Assembly: GCF_021025955.1 (NCBI RefSeq) | Contig: NZ_JAJNCL010000004.1 | Span: forward strand, 369,371 to 433,370 | Origin: Rhodococcus qingshengii | GTDB taxonomy: Bacteria > Actinomycetota > Actinomycetes > Mycobacteriales > Mycobacteriaceae | Length of the DNA: 64,000 bases | Direction: 5' to 3' | Shown: in pieces, positions 59,861 to 64,000 of the stretch | How positions within the stretch are numbered: position 1 is the first letter of the stretch | Layout of the letters: the number at the start of each line of letters is the position of its first letter | Position numbers and translations under genes: made by a program | The notes under the pieces: generated by a model | Told to the model about the DNA's origin: nothing | Seen by the model: only the letters and a program-made list of their open reading frames with translations | Database searches by the model: none

Positions 59861-60262
59861 ATGTCGGATCAGGAGAGTGCGGCGTTGATCGCTGTCGCAG
59901 ACGAGTGGAACGTCGCGATGTGCTCGAACGACGCCGAACGGATCGGCGACTTCATGGCAGACGACTGGGTGATCGTCTCGGAATCCGGGGTGTCGACCAA
60001 AGCGAAGTTTCTGGGCTTCGTGGCCTCGGGGGACCTGACGCATTCGGCGATGGACCGCGTCGGGAGCGCTCGCGTGCGTTTCTTCGGTGACGTTGCACTG
60101 TTCACCACGCGGATCACCAATACTGCGCACGACGACGGCAGGCAGTACGACGCCGACGAGTGGACCACCGACGTGTTCGGGCGACGAGACGGTCGTTGGC
60201 GCTGCGTATTGAGCCACATCACGCCGGCGGTCGAGGCGAAGATCGAGGACGTGGAACCGTGA
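59861..60262 (+). CDS. SnoaL/DUF4440-like NTF2-fold protein
   Basis: 133 residues from ATG 59861, divergent from the DUF1254 remnant by 43 bp. Pattern A-D-E-W-N-V-A-M-C-S-N-D-A-E-R-I-G-D-F-M-A-D-D-W-V-I-V, then a four-strand part ending W-R-C-V-L-S-H-I-T. The NTF2-like fold serves hydrolases, isomerases and ligand binders; no catalytic site is evident. Confidence 0.8.
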   Translation: MSDQESAALIAVADEWNVAMCSNDAERIGDFMADDWVIVSESGVSTKAKFLGFVASGDLTHSAMDRVGSARVRFFGDVALFTTRITNTAHDDGRQYDADEWTTDVFGRRDGRWRCVLSHITPAVEAKIEDVEP

Positions 60263-60313
60263 CGGAGAAGTAAAAGAAAAGCTGATGTTTTAACGGCGAC
60301 ACTATTGGGTAGT

Positions 60314-60330
60314 AATACGAGTTTCGTATT
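60314..60330. promoter_or_regulatory. Palindrome upstream of the second DUF6131 gene
   Basis: AATACGA-GTT-TCGTATT, 7-bp perfect arms, in an A/T-rich 164-bp promoter region before the gene at 60427. Likely an operator or part of a promoter. Confidence 0.4.
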
Positions 60331-60426
60331 TATGAATGTATTTATCGGATTTATCGATTGCGAAGTTTCTGTAGTAGCGTCAGTTGAGTAGATCATTTTT
60401 ATACGCATACCGGATGAGGTTCTCAC

Positions 60427-60582
60427 ATGATTGTTCTCGGCATTATTCTGGCGTTGATCGGCTTTTTCACGGGGTTGAGCATTCTGACCACTGTCGGCAT
60501 CATCTTGGTCGTCGTAGGTGCAGTTCTGTCTATCCTCGGTGCTACCGGGCGTGCAGTGGGCGGACGAAAAGTCTGGTATTGA
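60427..60582 (+). CDS. DUF6131-type 51-aa membrane protein, second copy
   Basis: From ATG 60427. Two hydrophobic helices (M-I-V-L-G-I-I-L-A-L-I-G-F-F and L-T-T-V-G-I-I-L-V-V-V-G) and a G-R-A-V-G-G-R-K tail, the same size and tail as the protein at 19071. No obvious ribosome site (upstream GGATGAGG is distant). It has a dedicated promoter region rich in A/T and its own strong terminator, so it is a one-gene transcript, probably of high expression. Confidence 0.8.
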   Translation: MIVLGIILALIGFFTGLSILTTVGIILVVVGAVLSILGATGRAVGGRKVWY

Positions 60583-60603
60583 TCGATACTGCGCGAGTAG
60601 CTG

Positions 60604-60647
60604 AGAAAGCGGTACCCGATCTCTTCGGAGATCGGGTACCGCTTTCT
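60604..60647 (+). terminator. UUCG-tetraloop terminator, 20-bp stem
   Basis: AGAAAGCGGTACCCGATCTC pairs perfectly with its complement (60604-60623, 60628-60647) around a TTCG loop, followed by TTGTTATCG. It ends the small DUF6131 transcript. Confidence 0.92.
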
Positions 60648-60719
60648 TTGTTATCGATTTACGTTTTGGTGCATCCACCCCGAAATCTGACTCTGAGCGG
60701 CATCGGGTAAACATGAAGG

Positions 60720-61196
60720 ATGCTTTCTCGAGACCATGACGAAGAGAAATCTGCCGAGCGATTCAGATTCCCTCGCAGATGGAATCAGGTTGACGAATCA
60801 CGCCGCGGCTTGGTGTTGGCGTGGGTGGCCTTCACATTGACGTTCGGCGGAGCACGTCTGGTGACGTGGTTGATCCAGATCGATACCAGGGATGTCGGCG
60901 ACATCAGCGCCGGTGGCACTCACCTGCATCACTATCTATGGGGAATTCTGCTGTTGGCCGGGGTGGCGATCTTCGGACTCGTAGACCGAAGTCCTCGCGC
61001 AAGAACCTGGATGGGCATCGCGTTGGGTATTGCGCTCGGACTCATCGTCGACGAGGCCGCGCTACTGATCACTCTCGACGACGTCTACTGGCAGAGCGAC
61101 GGTTGGCCGAGCATCGCCATCGCTGTGTCGATCATCGGCGTTGTGGGAACCGGGCTCGCGCTGACACGAAGCGGAGCGGAGAAGCCGCGAGGTTGA
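60720..61196 (+). CDS. Four-helix membrane protein of unknown function
   Basis: 158 residues from ATG 60720. After a charged N-terminus come helices at about 30-50, 72-88, 98-116 and 128-148; G-T-H-L-H-H-Y-L-W-G-I near 65-75 and D-E-A-A-L-L-I-T-L-D-D-V-Y-W near 110-123 look conserved, so histidines and acids near the membrane could bind metal or lipid. No family function recognised. A hairpin (61206-61229) follows. Confidence 0.7.
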   Translation: MLSRDHDEEKSAERFRFPRRWNQVDESRRGLVLAWVAFTLTFGGARLVTWLIQIDTRDVGDISAGGTHLHHYLWGILLLAGVAIFGLVDRSPRARTWMGIALGIALGLIVDEAALLITLDDVYWQSDGWPSIAIAVSIIGVVGTGLALTRSGAEKPRG

Positions 61197-61205
61197 TCCG
61201 ATTAC

Positions 61206-61229
61206 GGCACGGGTACTCACTCCCGTGCC
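61206..61229 (+). terminator. Hairpin after the four-helix membrane protein
   Basis: GGCACGGG / CCCGTGCC with an 8-nt loop, 9 bp past the stop codon; no T-run follows, so termination may be partial. Confidence 0.5.
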
Positions 61230-61260
61230 GGGAAGTCCTGCGGATCGTGAGGTGGCTTGA

Positions 61261-62418
61261 ATGGATCCCAGTTCCGCGGATCGATCACCGGAATCCGAAA
61301 GCGAAGTCCAAGCCGTAGATCCGATGGCTGAAGCGGAACGCGAAGCCGCGGCATTGGCGACGCCCGTCCGGCCGCTGGGCGAACCCGGACCGAGATTCGA
61401 TCGTCGTTCACCGTTCTTCATCGGTCTGAGCGCCGCGGCCGGAGTTGCCGTGACGTACGCGGTGATCGAGGTGCTGCTGGCGGCGCGAGGCATGCTGATC
61501 CTGATCGTGGTCGCGCTGTTTCTCGCGGTGGGCATTGAACCCATGATCGTCTGGCTGGAGCGGAGACATTTCCGGCGCTGGATCGCGGTCACCGTGGTAC
61601 TCCTCGGAATTGCCATGATGTTGGCCCTGTTTCTCGTCGCTGCGATCACCCCGCTGATCGAGCAGGGACGTCAGTTTGCATCGCACGCTCCCGAACTTCT
61701 GACACACATTCGTGACCGGTACCCGATCGTCAACGACCTCGACGAGAAGTATCACCTCGAACAGCACCTCACTACACAACTGGATGGTTCGGGTTCTGCG
61801 CTCGCGACGGGTTTGCTCGGTGCGGGGCGGGCGGTGTTCAGCGCAGTCGCCGACGCCGGAATCGTTGCTGTACTGACGACGTACTTCTTGATTGACTATC
61901 CACGAATCCGCACGAATCTGTATCGGCTGGTGCCACATTCGCGGCGGCCCCGAGCAATCGCCATCGGTGACCAGATACTGGCAGGTGTTGGTGGGTACGT
62001 CCTCGGCAATGTTCTGATCTCCGTGATCACCGCAGTGTGCACCTTCGCTTGGTTGTTGATCTTCGATGTGCCGTACCCGTTGATCCTGGCACTGCTGGTC
62101 GCTCTGCTCGATCTGATCCCGATAGTCGGTTCCACGATCGCAGGGGTTATCGTCGCCCTGGTCTCCCTGACAGTCTCTGTCCCAACGGCATTGGCGACAG
62201 TTGCGTTCTTCATCGCGTTACGTCTGCTCGAGGACTACCTACTCGTTCCGAAGATCATCGGCAAGACGGTGGCGGTCCCGGCGTTGGTGACTGTGGTCGC
62301 GGTCCTGTTGGGCGGAGCGTTGCTCGGTATTGTCGGTGCGTTGCTGGCGATTCCGGTCGCTGCGGCCTTGCTGCTGCTCGCAAGGGAGACGCTCTTCCCC
62401 CGTCTGGATGCTTCTTGA
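61261..62418 (+). CDS. AI-2E (PerM) family transporter
   Basis: 385 residues from ATG 61261. About 60 polar residues, then seven or eight helices: paired helices near 60-100, a long amphipathic middle section (Q-F-A-S-H-A-P-E-L-L-T-H-I-R-D-R-Y), helices near 195-215 and 240-330, with the family motif L-V-A-L-L-D-L-I-P-I-V-G-S near 275. The family exports small solutes; the substrate is not evident. Confidence 0.85.
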   Translation: MDPSSADRSPESESEVQAVDPMAEAEREAAALATPVRPLGEPGPRFDRRSPFFIGLSAAAGVAVTYAVIEVLLAARGMLILIVVALFLAVGIEPMIVWLERRHFRRWIAVTVVLLGIAMMLALFLVAAITPLIEQGRQFASHAPELLTHIRDRYPIVNDLDEKYHLEQHLTTQLDGSGSALATGLLGAGRAVFSAVADAGIVAVLTTYFLIDYPRIRTNLYRLVPHSRRPRAIAIGDQILAGVGGYVLGNVLISVITAVCTFAWLLIFDVPYPLILALLVALLDLIPIVGSTIAGVIVALVSLTVSVPTALATVAFFIALRLLEDYLLVPKIIGKTVAVPALVTVVAVLLGGALLGIVGALLAIPVAAALLLLARETLFPRLDAS

Positions 62419-62425
62419 CCGGCTT

Positions 62426-62641
62426 CTATCGGGCGCTTGGCGCGCGACGCCGCGAACCAGGATTCGGCTTGGGGCACATCCGAGTCGGGATGGTTTCCCC
62501 TTCGTCGGTGATGCGGAATACCGATACTTTCTCGCTACACCCGTGATTCAGATCGACCGCGTATGCGATGGCGGCGCGATCCGAGACGAAATCTTCCATC
62601 ACCGTAGTACCGTCCGGTAGTTCGATTCTGTAGTTTTCCAT
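62426..62641 (-). CDS. Small hypothetical protein, 71 aa
   Basis: Starts M-E-N-Y-R-I-E-L-P-D-G-T-T-V-M-E-D-F at 62641 with GAAAGAAGG about 12 bases upstream. A small alpha/beta pattern (I-E-L-P-D-G, V-S-V-F-R-I-T-D-E-G-E) and a basic tail. It is convergent with the AI-2E gene, 7 bp apart. No family recognised. Confidence 0.65.
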   Translation of the reverse strand: MENYRIELPDGTTVMEDFVSDRAAIAYAVDLNHGCSEKVSVFRITDEGETIPTRMCPKPNPGSRRRAPSAR

Positions 62642-62826
62642 GACTTACACAACCTTCTTTCGCTAAGACGATCCTACCCGGCCCGCGAAATGGCAACCGT
62701 GGAACATAACGTGCGACAGTCAACTTCGCGCCGCGTCGGTGCAATGTTTCGACAGTTCGCCTGCGGGGTAGTGGGAGCCGGTCAGCCGCTCAAGCGGTAC
62801 GAATCGAACTACGGAGGATCCGCGCA

Positions 62827-63096
62827 ATGAGCGCAGTATCGAAAGCGATGTACAAGCCACTCTCGCTGGCTACGAGCGTCCTGGGCGGCATTTTGGCGGG
62901 CGCTGTTTTCCAACAGGTGTGGAAGCGCATCGGTGACGACAAGAATGCGCCCGAGCCCAAGGATCTGAGCAGGTCGAGTAGGGAAGTCCTGATCGCCGCT
63001 GCACTGCAGGGCGCCATCTTCGCTGTTGTGCGAGCCGCCGTGGATCGTGCGGGGGCAAAGGGCTACCGGGCCCTTGCTCACGAAGATCCACGGTAG
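62827..63096 (+). CDS. DUF4235 family membrane protein
   Basis: 89 residues from ATG 62827, with ACGGAGG well placed upstream. Y-K-P-L-S-L-A-T-S-V-L-G-G-I-L-A-G-A-V-F-Q-Q-V-W-K near 9-33 and the second helix L-Q-G-A-I-F-A-V-V-R-A-A-V-D-R near 60-74 are typical of DUF4235. Small inner-membrane protein, role unknown. Confidence 0.82.
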   Translation: MSAVSKAMYKPLSLATSVLGGILAGAVFQQVWKRIGDDKNAPEPKDLSRSSREVLIAAALQGAIFAVVRAAVDRAGAKGYRALAHEDPR

Positions 63097-63134
63097 GAAA
63101 GATCCCCGGTAGGAACGTCCAGCCAGGTTCGAGT

Positions 63135-63542
63135 TCAGTCGACGACGGCCGCGATTGCCTCGATCTCGACCAACTGATCGTCGTAACCGAGCACGGTCAC
63201 TCCCATCAGAGTGCTCGGGGCGTCATGATCGGCGAACGCGTCGCGGACTACCTCCCACGCCGCGACGAGGTCTTCTTGACTGCTCGCCGCCACCAGAACG
63301 CGGGTGTTGATCACATCGGTGATGGACGCGCCGGCGTCCGAGAGGGCGGTTCTGAGGTTGTCGACGGCCTTGGCTGCCTGTCCCGCGTGGTCGCCGATGG
63401 CGGCGGTGGAGCCGTCCTCGTTCAACGGGCACGATCCTGCGAGGAAGATCAGTCGGGCCTCGGCGGGAGCCGTTGCTGCATAGGCATATTCAGCGACTGA
63501 AGAGAGTGATGTGGAACGGATCAGAGTTACCGACTTCGACAT
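63135..63542 (-). CDS. ridA: RidA family enamine/imine deaminase
   Basis: 135 residues with the YjgF/RidA pattern: Y-A-Y-A-A-T-A-P near 18-25, L-I-F-L-A-G-S-C-P-L near 32, Q-A-A-K-A-V-D-N-L-R-T-A-L near 56 and T-R-V-L-V-A near 78. RidA hydrolyses reactive 2-aminoacrylate. The usual catalytic Arg is present in N-T-R-V. Convergent with DUF4235. Confidence 0.85.
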   Translation of the reverse strand: MSKSVTLIRSTSLSSVAEYAYAATAPAEARLIFLAGSCPLNEDGSTAAIGDHAGQAAKAVDNLRTALSDAGASITDVINTRVLVAASSQEDLVAAWEVVRDAFADHDAPSTLMGVTVLGYDDQLVEIEAIAAVVD

Positions 63543-63653
63543 AGTTTCCCCAAGAGGTAGTAAAGTTTTGCAGCGAGTCTTTCACAGCACACCTGGGGTA
63601 GCCAATTCGTCATCGGACCCGTCCATTCGGGCTGCGGCTACGAATGTCTGTCA

Positions 63654-63869
63654 ATGAGCCGAGAAGAAGAGCACACAGCACCTGTCGATGAGTGGCTGAC
63701 GACCAAACAGGTTGCGGCACTGTTCCACGTCGACCGGACCACGGTATCCAGATGGGCGAGGGAGGGCAAAGTCGGAACTCTGAGAACGCTTGGCGGACAT
63801 CGGAGATACCGACGATCGGAGATCGAGGCGTTGTTGCGCAACCGCTCGACGACGCTCGATCCCAAGTAA
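63654..63869 (+). CDS. bldC: BldC-type MerR-like DNA-binding protein
   Basis: 71 residues, a bare helix-turn-helix: W-L-T-T-K-Q-V-A-A-L-F-H-V-D-R-T-T-V-S-R-W at 14-34, G-K-V-G-T-L-R-T-L-G-G-H-R-R-Y at 37-52 and I-E-A-L-L-R-N-R. It matches the small MerR-like regulator BldC of actinobacteria, which binds DNA in tandem head-to-tail arrays. ATG 63654 (ATGAGCCG) starts right after GTCTGTCA; a weak ribosome site. Confidence 0.85.
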   Translation: MSREEEHTAPVDEWLTTKQVAALFHVDRTTVSRWAREGKVGTLRTLGGHRRYRRSEIEALLRNRSTTLDPK

Positions 63870-63884
63870 CCTCCGGCACGAAGC

Positions 63885-63925
63885 AGACGGGTCGACGAGC
63901 GCGATGAGGGCTCGGCGACCCGTCT
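63885..63925. terminator. Bidirectional terminator between bldC and thiolase
   Basis: AGACGGGTCG / CGACCCGTCT (63885-63894, 63916-63925) with an inner CGAGC/GCTCG stem, between two convergent genes. Confidence 0.85.
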
Positions 63926-63941
63926 GGTCAGCAGGAAGTAA

Positions 63942-64000
63942 TTACGCCTTGGGGACGCGGACGATGAGTGCGTCGCCTTGTCCGCCGCCGCCGCAGAGTG
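63942..64000 (-). CDS. C-terminal end of a thiolase (partial)
   Basis: The last 19 residues on the minus strand read L-C-G-G-G-G-Q-G-D-A-L-I-V-R-V-P-K-A and stop at TAA 63942-63944. C-x-G-G-G-x-G is the C-terminal catalytic cysteine motif of acetyl-CoA acetyltransferases, so the gene entering from the right edge is a thiolase. Confidence 0.8.
   Translation of the reverse strand, partial: LCGGGGQGDALIVRVPKA

Overview
The window reads as a chromosomal segment of a high-GC actinobacterium of the mycolic-acid group, most likely Rhodococcus (R. erythropolis/qingshengii type). The evidence is a wax ester synthase/DGAT, an LpqF-type lipoprotein, an Rv2629-like protein, F420/FMN split-barrel proteins, a BldC-type regulator, a UUCG-loop terminator, frequent GTG starts and ATGA overlaps. 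The genus is an inference from protein style, not from a marker gene. I see no rRNA, tRNA, CRISPR array, prophage or insertion sequence.

Layout. 1-10.7 kb: YciO, a SulP transporter with a MerR regulator and a textbook MerR-type promoter, small secreted and membrane proteins, an HNH lipoprotein, a Roadblock protein, DUF2797, two gene remnants joined at one scar (DUF305 and TetR), and a GIY-YIG-like protein. 10.7-14.6 kb: a copper/heme-type export operon (PepSY membrane protein, PCu(A)C chaperone, Tat-exported DyP peroxidase) and a small membrane protein. 15.1-20.4 kb: MinD-like ATPase, Rv2629-like protein, M48 protease, tiny membrane proteins and YbdK. 20.4-21.5 kb: gene-poor, with a candidate structured RNA and a 33-residue acidic protein that has its own terminator.

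21.6-34.0 kb is the most coherent system: a GntR/FCD regulator, a ten-gene minus-strand operon and a divergent ornithine-cyclodeaminase-family gene. The operon holds a peptide ABC transporter, a cytoplasmic class-A-beta-lactamase-like enzyme, a creatininase-family amidohydrolase, a class-C-like serine hydrolase, an M55 D-aminopeptidase (frameshifted here) and a DadA-like FAD oxidase. The GntR promoter and the operon promoter carry the same AGGTATTACA motif at the same position over the -10 box. I read it as a pathway for importing and dismantling D-amino-acid peptides, possibly lactam-containing ones.

34-43.8 kb: LpqF, a truncated methyltransferase, a sigma-like protein, two SDR/TetR/SRPBCC/crotonase-type genes, a zinc alcohol dehydrogenase, a PAS-ANTAR regulator and a haloalkane dehalogenase divergent from a MarR regulator. 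43.8-53 kb: three secreted proteins (two are paralogues) divergent from the wax ester synthase, then a PPOX protein, a coiled-coil protein, a HAD phosphatase and a large type I sulfatase. 53-57.5 kb: a corrinoid-type ABC operon under a cobalamin riboswitch, followed by a siderophore-interacting-protein gene whose middle is inverted. 57.5-64 kb: SDR, a deleted DUF1254 gene, SnoaL-like and DUF6131 proteins, AI-2E-type permease, DUF4235, RidA, BldC and the end of a thiolase.

A recurring theme is gene decay without mobile elements: at least six genes are broken by deletion, inversion, truncation or single-base frameshift (DUF305, TetR, M55 peptidase, LCM-type methyltransferase, SIP, DUF1254).
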